This document shows positions 1-12,952 of a stretch of 64,000 bases of DNA, piece after piece. Below the pieces are notes generated by a model that did no database searches, had not been told where the DNA came from, and saw nothing but the letters and a program-made list of their open reading frames with translations. The stretch comes from Symbiodinium kawagutii (Eukaryota; Sar; Dinophyceae; Suessiales; Symbiodiniaceae), in the NCBI GenBank assembly GCA_009767595.1, contig VSDK01011470.1:443131-507130 (forward strand), written 5' to 3'. Numbering within the stretch: the first letter of the stretch is position 1; every line of letters begins with the position of its first letter. A program made the translations under genes and the position numbers.

Positions 1-130
1 TGCTTCAGACATCTCTTGCTTCAGACATCTCTTGCTCTAGACATCTCTTGCTCTAGACATCTCGTGCTTCAGACATCTCTTGCTTCAGACATCTCTTACT
101 CTAGACATCTCTTGCTCTAGACATTTGTTG
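1..130. repeat. 16-bp minisatellite
   Basis: About eight head-to-tail copies of a 16-bp unit, TTGCTTCAGACATCTC with a TCTAGA variant, start at the window edge and decay near 130. No reading frame is supported. The array probably continues outside the window. Confidence 0.9.
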
Positions 131-212
131 CATTAGCCATTAGTTGCAGTAGTCATTGTGGTTGTTCGTAACACGGAAGTATGCTTCCAAACTTCCTTTG
201 ATTAAGCAGCAA

Positions 213-273
213 TCATAGGGAAAACAATGGTAAATGATGGGAACCAGGGGTACGAGGTTTTGACCCACAGCCA
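213..273. mobile_element. Family A MITE-like element, right half
   Basis: This is the right half of the family A element seen complete at 37770-37895. It carries the internal AGGGAAAACAATGG box, the CAGGGGTACG box, and the terminal TTGACCCACAGCC. The left half is missing. No coding capacity is seen. Confidence 0.7.
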
Positions 274-2042
274 GATGTGTTCCATCCATTCTCTTCATTT
301 TCCCAGTTCCTTTCCTATCCCTGTTCCCTCGATTCTCTTGTTATTCCTTTGTTCTTCTGATTTCCCTGTTCTGTTGTTTCCCTTGTTTCATTCCCCTGTT
401 TCTTGAATTTTCCGGTCCCCTTGATATTCCTCTTCCCTTCATTCCACTGGCCCCTTACTTCTTGTGTTCCCTTCATTCCCCTGTTGCCTCAAATCCCAGA
501 TTTGGTCACCAGCAGAGCTACTAGAAGTGACCCTTGGCAGGCACAGGGTGATGCGCTCGAGCAGGAGGTGGCGCATGGGGAAGAGTCCAGGGTGACCGCA
601 TGATGGATGAGATAGGTTTCTTTTGTGGTCAACAGTGGCTGATTGATGACACAATTTATTAGCGCTTGTTTAGTGACAGTGATTAGACACGAATACTCAT
701 CCCGGAGATTCCTGGAGCAGATGAAATATCCCCAACGTTCAACTTTAAGACCATTTAACCTATTGGATTGTGATCTATGTATAGATGGTTGAATGATGGT
801 GAGCAAATGCTGGCCTTAGACTCCCAACGTATTGGTGGTTCCTACTAGTCATCAAATGAATGGCTGATCATCGGATGGGAACTGGAGTGTTGGGCTGGGT
901 TGTCCATCTGTAGTGGAAATTCACCAGCCATCACTGAAAAGGATCATTGGGGAACCCACATGTTTTTTCCGGTACAGGGTGGATACACACCTGCTTGAAT
1001 TGTCCAATTGAGAAGTAATTGTTCAAAGATACACGCCTGTTTGCCGTGTATGACTTGTTTTTGTCAAGCATATTGCCAAAGATGAGACAAGAGATGATAA
1101 AGGTTGATCAAGGCAACTGTAGATGGAACGAATCTACTTATTGTATGTCTCACGGCTCTTGTTTGAGCGCGCAGTTCTGCTGAGAATCTACGACTAACAA
1201 TGGCCTAGATCCAGTGCGGGTGATGTGACCAATCTGTCGCAACACATGGCATGTCACAAATTTGTATGTTTCTGCCAGCCTATTTGGATCCAGGTTCATG
1301 CTGAAGACTTCATTACCAACCCCCTCTTTGTCCGGCACTCGACATGTGTTTCGACAATATGTCCTTGCAGCAGTCCATTGAACCGTGATGCGAACAGTGT
1401 GGGGGATGTACATCATCCCCGGGCAAGAAAGGTCGCAGCGAAAGCTGCCAATCACTCATGGGTACACCATTTGGTGCCAAGGTGTGGGTTTGGCGCCATT
1501 TGCAGGCGTGCTGCTGCAAGGGAAGGGGTAAAGATGTGCTTCCAGGGCCTGTAGCAGTGGCGTTTTTGCGTGGTGCTGCATCCGAGCTCCGAAACTTGTA
1601 TTGACTCAAGCTGGCCACAGGCAGCCCATGTAATCCAATCGAGAAGTTGCCAAAGCCAGGCTGATTGAATTGCTAGGTTGCGGAGTTACCCAGGTAATTT
1701 GTTTGGGGATGCCTGTAGCAACCATGCTTGGAATACCAACCATTACTTTTCGAGAATTCATGAACCAAGTATTGGTTTTTGTCGTTTGCCGGGACAATTG
1801 CACTTGATGAGACCAGATTTGCAGTCTATTTTTGATTGTCATTCTTGCAGATCACAGGATTAATAACACTTTCGGGGCGACTGGGGTTGCGGTGAGCAGA
1901 TATGACACCAGTATCACAGCCCTCTCCCCACAGCCGATAACACCATAGTTTCTACGGCCGCATCAGCACTTTTGATCATTGAATCCCCATGAACCCGCAA
2001 CAAACCACAATGAAGCAATCTAAAAGCACAATTTAAACCATT
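274..2042. other. No supported gene
   Basis: Overlapping short open frames on both strands, none with matching splice sites or a recognisable motif. The stretch 300-480 is pyrimidine-rich (CCCTTGTTTC-like runs). I see nothing I would call a gene. Confidence 0.5.
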
Positions 2043-2190
2043 TTGCCATCCATCTTGCCATCCATCTTGCCATCCATCCTGCCATCCATCCTGCCATCCA
2101 TCCTGCCATCCATCCTGCCATCCATCCTGACATCCATCCTGCCATCCATCCTGCCATCCATCCTGACATCCATCCTGACATCCTCTCCTG
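2043..2190. repeat. 12-bp minisatellite before an exon
   Basis: About twelve copies of the 12-bp unit CCATCCATCCTG, some with CTT or GAC variants. The unit length is a multiple of three, so several frames stay open and give false ORFs (ILPS or QDGW repeats). It is pyrimidine-rich on the + strand and ends right at the acceptor of the next candidate exon. Confidence 0.9.
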
Positions 2191-2194
2191 GCAG

Positions 2195-2362
2195 CATTTC
2201 GGAGCACCAGGGGTGGTCACCAGGCGTGGTCACCAGGGGTCAGCTGCAGCTCCAGGAGCATCAACGGTGCATGGCCTTGCACCGTGCTGCACCAGATCTG
2301 GAGGATCGCAGGGAGTGGTTCAAGTCTGAGCCCCAGCCCCTCGGCAGTGCCGCCTTGGCCTT
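2195..2362 (+). CDS. Candidate internal exon, unknown protein
   Basis: After the acceptor CTCCTGGCAG the frame gives a charged, helical-looking peptide containing [18 protein letters not shown], then [16 protein letters not shown]. Base composition is more GC-rich than the flanks, as for the other exons here. The 3' end is uncertain; the frame stays open to about 2399. I do not recognise the protein. It may be an upstream exon of the gene at 6120-12952, but no link is shown. Confidence 0.4.
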
Positions 2363-2463
2363 AACCAAGGGCCTTAACGAAGGCTTAATCATGGCTTAAG
2401 CAAGGCTTAGCTCAAATAACTAAGGCCAAAGGATGGTTCAGAATAGTGGATAGCCAGCAATAT

Positions 2464-2579
2464 GGCAGTGGGTCAAGCAGTTAACCAACAATGATATGGG
2501 ATGATAACCAACCATTTTATAGGGAAAACAATGGTTAATGATACGTGAACCAGGGGTAGAGGGTTTTGACCCACAGCCA
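2464..2579. mobile_element. Family A MITE-like element
   Basis: A near-complete copy: left end GGCAGTGGGTCAA, internal ACCAACCATTTTATAGGG and AAAACAATGGTTAATGAT, right end TTTTGACCCACAGCC. The two ends are inverted repeats of about 13 bp. It is too short to code. Confidence 0.8.
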
Positions 2580-5500
2580 TATCAGCACTGATTCGATGTT
2601 CGTGAAACATGACTATCCACTAGCTAGAAAAATCCACCGACTACTCAACCTAGCAAAGTTTCCAGGTGACACTGCTGAGTGACGGGCCTGGAGGTATTGG
2701 AATTTCTCCAAGACTGGCCATATGACGCGCAGCGAGGCACGGGTGCCGTGGGTGTCAAGCGGGGAGTACGCAATGGTTCACAACGGTGGGTGATGGTAGT
2801 GGTTCGGAGGTGTTAGTATGCATTGATCATGATCAATTATGGTGTGTTAGTAGGAATGAATTAGAAATTGATTGTGATCAGTTGTAACTAGATGTGATAT
2901 GATGTGATTAATTAATTACGATTAATTAGTTGTGGTTAGTAGATGTTAGTAGTATGCTCTTGGTCAATCATGAATTGTTTACGATCAGTTATAGTTAGTA
3001 GTGGTTCGTAATTGTATGCACTTACTTAATGAAAGTAATGTGGATTAACAGAGCACAAGCCCTCTCATCATTAGATTCAGAATATTTTAGGATATAAGTT
3101 GTGAGCCGCGAGAAATGTTTCAGTCATTCATCCCTACACTGTTTTTCTTGACTGCCGCGACGGAAACCGTGCATGAAATCGGTATCAGTGCTGCGATGCT
3201 CCCACATTTGTATAGCTGACGACTGCTTTACCACACCCATCAAGAGAAAAGGTTGTGGTGAGACTAGGCATGGGCAACCGCTGACCGAGGTTCTGCGAGC
3301 CATTCTGCGGTCGTTTCGTGTGACATCACTGCAAAAGCGCCTCGGCAATACGCAAAAGCCAAGTGTGTCAGACCATGTTCGGCCGCTGCTTTCTGGCAGA
3401 GCACAAAGTCAAACAAGTTGTCCTATCCGTCAATAGTGATTATTACAAAGGATAGGACTATTCCTCCACCAATAGTTGTCCAACAGATTGTGATTGAACA
3501 ATAGGAGCGCAAGGTCACCCTTGTCAACCACTATCATCCTTCAAGAATGATAATTGGCCAAAATATACTCATGGTGCATTACAATATTAAAAACAAACAT
3601 TATGGCCCATCGTGCGGCCTTGTAAGTTTTTGATCATTATCACTATCAACCATGACTCAGCCTTCATTACGTTTTGCCAAGAGTCAGCAAGAACCCGTAC
3701 GCTAATGACATACAAACTGAGTGATTCCTGGCGGAGAATAAGCAACAGTGCCCAGCGCTTACCATGAGAGCATGGGCTCGTTCACAATTTGTACTCTCTC
3801 ATTGGCGGTACGCCATGGTGCACCATTTATGGGCAATATTATTTGATTATGTTTTGGTGCCATCCAGGTCACAAGAAGAGGTGAATATGTTGTTGTTTGA
3901 ATGTCAGCGACATTATGCATGTGCCATATTCTATGACATATGTGTATAGTATACTTATTGTGTATGTGTGCATGCACGCACATTCTACATAAATATAGAT
4001 ATATACACACATATGTACACGTACGTCTTGAAAAGAACGTATGATGCGTGATGTTGCATTTACACACCCACATGGTTTGTATCACTATATGTTGGCATGC
4101 AATGATGCACATACGTACCTGTTCACGAATACATATACATGCATTTTGTACATCATATATGTCTAACAAACATACTGGACATAGTCAATATGTGTTGTGC
4201 GCATATTTGTTAACACCAGTGGACTTTGATTCTAGACTGTGTCCTGCGATGTCCTGTGTATAAGACAAGGCTCTGATAGGCTGTGTGGTGAGGTACTGTG
4301 CCGCTTGCGATCTCCAACCGAGGCAAAAGATATCTGATTTGTCTCAGTCTCAGCTGGTGCGAACTGTGACACCATGAAGATCCATGAAGTGGTTCAATCT
4401 TTGGCTTTGGCAACTCAAAACATGCAGGAGAGTAGGAATCACGTTTTTTGTTAACGAAGTTCATAAGGAATAAGTTCATAAGTTCAATACAGTTCGTATT
4501 TTGTGCAGATAAGGATTGGCCATGGACCAGGACTCTTTCAGGAAGTATGCTTGAAAGGCGGCAAATAAGTAAGCAAGAGTAAAAGCGTGTTGCTTGTTGG
4601 TCATTGGTATTAATGTTGTTTTGTTGAGGCGATCAAGACTGGACAAAGTCTGGGATATGTGGTGCTGCCTGGCCTGTTGTCACGGATGGCTTTGTGGCTC
4701 TGGAGAAATTTTGTCTCTCCATGCATGCTGAGTCCCCCGGGAAAAAAATCAGCGTGTTGCGCGTGGGAACGGGTTGTTCAGATAGGGAAGGAACCTGGTT
4801 CGGGCTTTGATCTTCACTGGGAGACATGGAAAACACCGTGTGAATTGCATTGCAATGATTAAGCCTAAGCCTTGTAAAACCAGTTGATAACAAAAAGTCA
4901 TGGTCAACCATTGATTGGCGCAGCCAGGATCCAGCGTTCCATGCTCGGAGACTCAGTCCCACAGTGCCTATTAGCCATCGGTGAAACCACAGCGACTGGG
5001 GAGGCACACCATGGTATAACATTTATAGACCAAGCTATTTCCACCAGCATGGCGTTTCATGACAGGTGTCAATGATCAAGATTCACCACCTATGTAAATA
5101 AGATATTGGTCCCAATTTCATGGCATACTGGTGGTGCAGTTCTTCAAATATTATGAGGGCATTTCATGCTTTCCACAGAAGTGGATGGTCGCATTGTTTG
5201 CGCTTGTCGATGCGTAGTTCACTCATGTTTTTGTTGATTTGCCGGGATTGACACCTGGATAGACTTCAGGGAAGCCTGCCACCTCGCCTGAAGACACCCT
5301 ATTCCAACGGGTGTTTCAAGCATCCCATCAGCCGACAGTTCGACCAAGAGGCGGTAGGTTCCAACAAGTATTCTGTCATGTCAACGAGCCAGAGGTTTTC
5401 TGATTTTTGTTCCCCAGTTGGTTTGTAAGCTAAGTGGTTCTTCCATGTTTTCCCCATCCTTGCCATCGCATAGTCCTTTGTGAGGCAAAGCGGGCGTGGA

Positions 5501-5868
5501 GCAAATCCCAATTCAGTTCACTGCGAGGAGGTGGAACCGTGTTGGTTCCCAGGGTCGGGTGGAAATAATAGGCATGGAAACCGAAGCATTAGAAAACAGA
5601 AACCGTTTGAGTCAGCACTGAAAGCACTGTGGCGCATTGAGGCACTCTCGCTGCTTTGGGGAGGGATAGGAATTCGATGGCAGAGATTACGCCACACTAA
5701 GACGGGTGTGCTGGCCAAAACGCTCATGGCTTTGAGATGGCGTGTGGTCGACCATCATTAACGATTGGTACCCATACTTGACAGTACTTACCATAAAATT
5801 TGCCTTCGATGAACTATAATTATACAACCACAATTGAGATATATTAACATATATCAAGATCATCATTA
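2580..5868. other. Repeat-rich spacer without supported gene
   Basis: The stretch 2790-3060 is degenerate GATTAGT/TTAGTAG sequence. From 3950 to 4160 it is AT-rich with many CATATG/TACACA words. Open frames at 3173-3436 and 4633-5022 lack splice sites and motifs that would support them. Some could be exons of an unrecognised gene. Confidence 0.4.
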
Positions 5869-5972
5869 GTGGTTTCTGAAAATAGGAGCACCCCCACATC
5901 ATCCTTCACATCAACCATTTATAGTACTAAACCAGCCATAACTTTGGGTTTCCCAGTTTCAAGGAACCACCA
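5869..5972. mobile_element. Family B MITE-like element
   Basis: Left end GTGGTTTCTGAAAATAGG and right end CCCAGTTTCAAGGAACCACC are imperfect inverted repeats. The middle has the family words ACATCAT, ATTTATAGTA and AAACCAGCC. The length, about 104 bp, matches the other copies. Confidence 0.75.
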
Positions 5973-6119
5973 TGTAGTTGTTTAATTAGCCATTATCACC
6001 TCCTATTATGAACATTTCTGAACCATTGCTAATGGTCATAACCCCTATTGATAAGATCATGACATGATCCAAGCATGGTGGACCCATATCTTCACTGTGG
6101 ATTCCTGTCCTGATTGCAG

Positions 6120-9100
6120 CTGTGCCAGTTCGCCATGGAGCTGGGCTTTGGGGATTTGTTGGACGAGGTCTTTGGTTCAGATCCAGAAGGCTGGATGGCT
6201 GGGCACCCCCGTGAACCTTGGTTGGGTCACCTGGGTCAACCTGAGTGGAACTGGTTGCTGAGGTACGTCCAACGCTTGTGGTTGAGGTGTACCCAAAGCT
6301 CTTGTGACCTCTTTTCATCATTGTATGACGTAGACCGGCAAGAGAGGCAGGTAAAACAGCATTGCAACTCCCAAACGGCGCTGGGTTATGTATTTGATTC
6401 AAGAAAGATACCGGAAAATGCATTTTGCTGCAGATTCTTCTGCCAGATTCACCTCTCGAATATGCCAGACCCCCATCGGATTATCTTTGCGCAACGCATG
6501 AGATAAAAGTCTCCAAGCCCAAAAGGAAGAGGCGCAGACATGCAGAGGCAAGGATTTAAAGACCGCGCAATCTTCTTTTCGCAGCCCATTGTGATCGGGT
6601 CAGCCAGTTCCAGCTGCTGCGAGTCCACTGGGGTTTTGCGTGGTTCCAGCTGCTCTTCCAGGTTTGCCTTCACTCAGGAATTTGTTTTTTGATTTCTTGG
6701 TGGCAGGAAGCGATACCCAGACTCGTAATCAGGAATCGCGCGCCACCGGCAGGATGCCGCGCACCCCCTATGGCCGACCGGGATGTGCAAGAGCTTATGG
6801 GTAGATTTGTTGATGCTGTATATATTATATATATTTGCGTATGTTTTGGACTCAGGAAGAACCGACGAAATGTGATAGCATTTGCGTCAGGTCATATAAT
6901 ATCCGAAGTTTCAAGAATTAGTTTTCCCCAAAGAGGCTGTTTGAAGCGGACTGCTGTCGCCATGTTTCAGAGAAATCCATAGCAGTGCGGTTTGGCACAA
7001 CATGCATGCTTTATCATGCCTTACTATCAGGAGGATCGGGGGATCGCAACAGTAGTCGACTGGTATTCACCAACCATCAAACGACCACTAGCCATTATTA
7101 ACCATCAGCAAACGAGCAATTTCATGCGTTTTAAAACCATCACTCATCAACCACTCACCGACCATGAACGCATGGCAATTATTAACCATTTACCATCACT
7201 CATTTTTAGCTAGTATTAACCAACCATAAACCAACCATTCATCAACCATGAACCATTCTCAAGCCGTTTCGTTTGTTGAAGCCTTTGACTTCAGGCAACG
7301 ACTTACACCCAGCGAAAGAGGCAGTGGGGCGATTTTTGACCGATCAAGTTGGAACATGGCAGAAGATAAGGTTTGATCATGATTTATATACCATGGAAAT
7401 TGTTTATCACATCATTGTGCAGCTGACATGGCTGTTGACATCATGCATTTCTCATCATTTTTTGCACCAAAACAAAGCTGGCCCATGTGGCAGGTTCATG
7501 ATAAAACGCGGTACGAACTGTGAATCCCATAGTTTTTCGCATTTTTTCCCCAACCCCTATGGACAGAACATGACAAAACGATCCCCAAGGCAGGCATCGT
7601 TCTTTGGTGCGACCTGTTGCTACGTATCCCACAACTTGAGTTTTTCGCTGAGCCGCGGCAGCACTGCAGGCGGTCGCTGTCCCGCGCATTCAAGCTGGAT
7701 TGCCCAGAGGCTCCCGTCCCTGCAACTGAACGTACACATACATATTCATGTAGAATATATTTGTTATTTATATATATATGTTATATATTATACATATGAT
7801 ATATATATATATATGTAATTATATGTGTATGTAGATAGATTTATACAGAAACACGCATGCATGACTACACAAGTCTCGCTTCGCGGACACAAGATAGGTC
7901 AATGGATAGAAGTATATGATGTTGGTCATCAACGTGCACAGCCAAGAACAAATGATGTTCATATCAGTATGGCTGAGCATGATCAACCATCACTGGTCAT
8001 CAACCATGAATGGATCATGAGCTTCATAGCGAAAAAAAGAAATAGTTCACATCCGTGAGAAAATCCAGTTGTTTTTGGTCAAAAATCCCAATAGATCCCC
8101 AGATTATAACCATAAGAACCATAATCATATTAAGCATCATTATAAGCATAAGGAGCAAAAGAACCAGCATGAAGGTGCTTATAACCATAAGAGCCATCAT
8201 CATATTAAGCATCATTATAAGCATAAGGAGCAAAAGAACCAGCATGAAGGTGCTTATAACCATAAGAGCCATCATTAAGATACCTATCATAATGACGTTT
8301 ATCAAGATGCTGGTCACCGCCCTGGCAACGTGTTTCACTTCACTGCTGGATAGGTCGGCATCCGGCTCTTGGACGTGGCTTGGCACATGGTGAGACCTGT
8401 AGGTAGGGAAAATGGGAGTGCTTAAATGATGGTGAAATGATGGTTGAATGATGGTTAAAGGTTAGTGATGGTTAACATGATGCTTAGTGATGATTAATCA
8501 TAATGATTATAAATAGGGAACTCCCAAAGAATGGTTGGTTTATTACTATACATGGTTAACAAATCTTGGTGAATTGGATGGTTGATGATGGTCAATCATG
8601 GCTAATTGACGATTGATTCTATTAATTGGTGGTTAGTAGTGGTTAATCATGGTTAATCATGTTTTTTGGTTGTGAGTTGATGGTGATTTCTTAAGTCATA
8701 GGGAACCCCAAAGTTGCAGTTGGTTTATCACTATCAATGCTTCATATACTGGATGATAACTGGCGGAGTCCCCTATTTTGAGAAACCACCAAAAGGATGG
8801 TGATGGACCATCATATGATGGTTCATCATGTTTAGTGATGGTGATTGATGTTGGTTGTTGACGGTCCAGCTTCCTCCGTTCGGCAAGCATTTTACAACAC
8901 GAGATGCAGTGTTGAGAAACGGTTCTTGGAGGTCGAACAGTGGACAACTCGCACAATCGCAAACATTGTAGCTGGTATATCCCCCTATTATTTGTATTAT
9001 CCCCGTGCTAATAACCATTGTCAATCATTAATAAACCAACCGTGGTCAACAATGGGTTTTCACAAGGGGGTAATACCAAGAATAGGGGATAGATATACAC

Positions 9101-12100
9101 AACATCTCACTGCAGATATTCGGAAGCTTCCAGAAAGCAAAATACTAGCTAAAGTAGCTAGTAGCAGATAAATGAAGGATGAGGAAAAACGATGCACGCA
9201 ACAACGGCCACATTGGATATAAACCAACATCACTAATCAAATCCACAGCTAACAGTATCAATCATTTGTCGAAGAGTCCCGGCAAAACCCATTTGTGTAT
9301 TTGTTGCAGCCATCCTGGAATACTACTGTTTGTGTCCCTAGGGGTAAAAATCATTGCCTTCATGTGGTTTTGTTCAAAGAATATTCGCACGTCACCATTA
9401 GAAATCCAACTGGAAATTTCATGATGCTGTATAACTCTAGACCATAATCATTGTAAATCAGAAGCATCACTGTTGGAAATCTATTTCTGTCCCTGCAGCA
9501 CCCTTGCCACACACATGGCTCCACTAAGGTTTGCAGCATCGTCTTCAGCACCGCGCAGCCAGTCCCTCTGCATCGCCCACTCGGAATCTCGATGTTCGCA
9601 TCTGCGCTGCTAGGGAGTGATGAAAATCTGCTGCTCAGGTTGCGAAGCTTATGGCTTCGCTGGTAAGTGAGGTTCGTGAATGGTTAGTACTTGATGTTGA
9701 ATTCATTCATGGTGATTGATGTCAAATTCTGGATGGATTTGATGGTCAATCATTGAGAGCCACTGAAAGCAAAATCGATGCTGGAAGCACTCCTTTTCTG
9801 ACCAATCTGCAGTGACATCAATAGGGTTTTGACCGCTTGGAGGATGAACCAGAATTTCCGTTGATTCACCATGTGATTCACCATGTGATTCACCATGTGA
9901 ATTACCATGTGATTCACCATGTGATTCACCATGTGATTCACCATGTGATTCACCATGTGATTCACCATGTGATTCACCATGTGATTGACCATGTGATTCA
10001 TCCAATGATTCATCTGATAATTCGCCCATATTGGGCACGGATTCCCCACGACAGGACCGACTCCACCGTTGTTTCGTCGGACGCTGTCACCGTGTCGCCG
10101 AGGATCAGGGCGTCAACTCCGCCGCCGGACTTGGAAGTTCCGTCGGAGACCTGGTGAGTTCAGTGGTTGGTGGGGAGTGGTTATCAAGGTGATGGTTGGT
10201 GAAGTTGATGGGAAGTGGTTATCAAGGTTAAGTGAAGGTAAAATCTGGTTAAGTGGTTGGTGATGGTTGGTGATGGTTGGTGATGGTTGGTGATTCGGTG
10301 TTCAAGGTTGAGTTTTTGGTGAAGTGGTATGTGGTTAAATGAGGTTCAGTGGTTGGTGATGGTTGGTCAGTTTTTGTAGTATAAACGGATAATTGCTGAT
10401 GATTATATGTAATTCCACTGATATCAATTCTAAAGGATTTACCATGGTGTTGACGGGCCAAAGATTAGAAAGATGGCTGATAGCCAACAATCGAGTTCAT
10501 GTAGCTGTTCAGGATGTATTCGAACGCATGAACTGAGAATAGCTTCGATGTCGGAGAGATGGACCTAAGTTCAGACTGCCAAGCGGTTGTTTACAGTTTG
10601 ATTGGTTTTTTGGGTCCCCAGCGGAGATGAGCGTGGCAGAATTCACTTTATTGATGCCGACCATACGCTTAGGCCGACGGTACGTATTGCTGAGTTACAC
10701 TCAGACCAGAGCCCCAAAACGGGAAAAAACACCATGATCGGTTCGGATACAGGATATTTGATTGGTGGTTTTAGACATTTTTATGTTCACCAGTATTTAC
10801 TGATGATTGGTTGGTCTACGAATATTTTTCACAGAGGTTGTAACCACCAACCAGATATGGCTTTCATGGTTGTGGTAAAGGTGTGCAGTGGGATCCTGAG
10901 GATAGCCTTCAGTAGATCAGAAATGCTGGGACCAACTGGCAAGGCACTGACATATCACTGAAATATCATTAACATATCATGCATTCGGAAGCTATGTGAC
11001 ATGATCAAGTCATTTCAGAAACCATTCACAGGTTGCTTTTCATCACTGAAATACCATTGACATATCAAGTCATTTCATCCGTTCGTTGATTTTTGTTGAC
11101 GTATCAAGTCATTTCATAGCATCTTCATCCATTGACTCATCAACATTCTACCGGGATCGGTGCCGGTTGTGCTCCAGGTCGGAGATGTGGCCAGCCCCGA
11201 CACCGCAGATGGCTTCCCAGGCATCCCATCCCACAGCGGTCCCTCCCCGCGGTCCCTCCCCGTGACTTGGAACATGTGATCCCCTGGGAACCTGCGAATG
11301 ACACCGTGCCGATGATCCCTGGAGGTGCTACCAATCAGAGAACTTCCGGAGGCCAGGAGTGGATCCAACTGGGGAGTTGAGATTACTTGAGTGAGTTGCT
11401 AATTATCACTGGAGTCAGCCATTGATCCGAATGATTAGTAGTTCCAGTGATACCCTAATGCTTAGTAGTTCCAACTGGGAGTTGCGAATGGTTCATGAGG
11501 ACGTTCATTAGTTCCAACTGGGAGTTGCTCCGTATCTCCCACACAGGGAATAAATGGTGGCTTCTCAAAATGGAGGTACCCCCAAATCATCCATTAATGG
11601 TCATTTATAGTAATAAACCAACCATTTTTGGGGCCCCCTATTTTGAGAAACCACCAAATGGTGGGAGCAATGAACTGATGATGGCACTAAGCCGCGCGAT
11701 CATACTCTTCATAGGATCAGCTCCATGCGGTTGGAGACAGGCGGCAGCCGGATGATGGCCATTGACAGTTGAGAGTTTATCATTGATCAGGACTGACTGC
11801 TTATAATTTATGATTCATGGTGAATGGTAGGATATGATAGGCAACATATTGTACAGGTAACTTGTAACTTGTAACTCATCAAAGATGGATGATGGTTCAC
11901 AGATGTTTCATGGGTTCATCATGCCCGACCAACGGTACGCGCGTTGGAGTCCCATGGTACACCCAGCTGGGCACCGGTTTTTCCGCGCGGCAGATGGCCC
12001 CTGGGCACGCTCCGCCTCAAGTGACGATGGCGCGCATCTGGGAAGAATTGGATCTGCCTCCGGTGGGGCTCCTAGTGATGGGTTCATGAAGCCAACCACC

Positions 12101-12952
12101 GCTGATGATCAGCTGACAAACAATGACACTCTGAAGTGGAAGAATGGGTAATGTGTTGAATGAAGAATGGGTAATGTAATGAATGGTTCCCTGGTAAGTC
12201 AATTGTTTTGTATTGCTTTGTACTATTCACCGTTGAATTATTCGCCACTAGAATTTGTAGCAAAACCAAGCAGCTTGGAGTGAGCCAACTGGTCACCTTG
12301 AGGCCCAAGTCTTTGGGATACCGCCCTAAGGTCGGGATGTATGCTTGGCAGTCAGAGACCGAGCCACTTGGCAGTCGGAGTTTGCTGTTGTCATTCGTGG
12401 TCTACTGATGTATACAACGGATTACTATGGTGTTCGCGGGGGATGGTTGGTGTTGGACTTGGCTGAATGGTTGGATTTGCTGGTTGGAATTCTGTCAGGA
12501 TTCGTTTGTTATTTGATGGTGCGCAAGTTGTTCTCAGCTTGGTATGTCTCATGAACCTTTGGTCCTGGGGAAGGCCCAGATCCCACTTTTTCCCCCCTGA
12601 ACAATGCTGGTGCAGGTTACCATTCCGGGTCTTTGATGGTGCCACCGGCCATCTGCATAAATGGCCATGGTAAGGCATGCTTTGGGGTACCCTGTTTGAC
12701 CTTTCTAGACTATGATTAACCATCCTCAATCACTATCAAGCATGAACCAGAACTAAACATGTCATGATTGTAATCATCATCAATTAAGCATGAACCATGA
12801 CCAACCATCATGATTCATGACAAAGCATAGTTGACCATCACCCCGGATCATTCGTTTCCTTTGGCCCCTGTGACCCAGGTCATCCGAGGAGGACACCGAC
12901 ACCGACAGCGACGACAGTGAGGCCCGTGCGCTGGAAGAATTGAAGATCAAAA
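6120..12952 (+). CDS. Multi-exon gene, unrecognised Pro/acid-rich protein (partial)
   Basis: Six exons with good splice signals: 6120-6262, 9537-9662, 10055-10153, 11178-11238, 11967-12062, 12879-12952. The first five are phase-compatible (0-2, 2-2, 2-2, 2-0, 0-0). Donors include GTACGT, GTAAGT and GTGAGT. Exon 1 gives LCQFAMELGFGDLLDEVF and a tryptophan-rich end PEWNWLL. Exon 2 gives STAQPVPLHRPLGISMFASA. Exon 3 is Ser/Thr/Pro-rich (RASTPPPDLEVPSETW). Exon 4 continues Pro-rich. Exon 5 ends MARIWEELDLPP. Exon 6 is acidic, SSEEDTDTDSDDSEARALEE, and needs one more exon before it for phase. No start or stop was found, so the gene is partial. I do not recognise a domain; it may be a largely disordered regulatory or scaffold protein. 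Confidence 0.6.
7740..7830. repeat. TA-rich microsatellite
   Basis: A degenerate TATATA run inside the first intron of the unknown gene. The open frame crossing it is not coding. Confidence 0.8.
8107..8277. repeat. 75-bp tandem repeat
   Basis: Just over two copies of a 75-bp unit beginning near TAAGCATCATTATAAGCATA and containing GGAGCAAAAGAACCAGCATG. The second copy is almost identical, so the duplication is recent. Because 75 is a multiple of three, all frames look repetitive. It lies in an intron. Confidence 0.85.
8681..8790. mobile_element. Family B MITE-like element
   Basis: Left end TGGTGATTTCTTAAGTCATA is the AAGTCATAGGG subtype; right end CCCCTATTTTGAGAAACCAC is the canonical form. 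A partial copy of the same family (AGGGAACTCCCAAAGAATGG) lies at about 8512-8555. Confidence 0.7.
8969..9095. mobile_element. Family C MITE-like element
   Basis: Begins AGCTGGTATATCCCCCTATT and ends near AATAGGGGATAGATATACAC, a partly inverted pair. The same left end recurs at 16990. Internal words TAATAAACCAACC are shared with family B. Confidence 0.55.
9862..10010. repeat. 12-bp minisatellite in intron
   Basis: About twelve copies of CACCATGTGATT in the intron between exons 2 and 3 of the unknown gene, ending 45 bp before the exon 3 acceptor. The HVIH and MVNH repeat frames are artefacts of a unit divisible by three. Confidence 0.9.
11556..11656. mobile_element. Family B MITE-like element, well preserved
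   Basis: Left end GGTGGCTTCTCAAAATGGAG and right end CCCTATTTTGAGAAACCACC are inverted repeats of about 20 bp. The internal part has CATTTATAGTAATAAACCAA. This is a good reference copy for the family. Confidence 0.85.

Noticed and set aside
1-130. CRISPR array, because of short regular repeats
   Set aside because: Units are contiguous without unique spacers, and the genome is eukaryotic. No CRISPR array was seen anywhere.
9703-10157. HVIH and MVNH repeat proteins on both strands
   Set aside because: A 12-bp minisatellite in an intron; unit length divisible by three keeps frames open.
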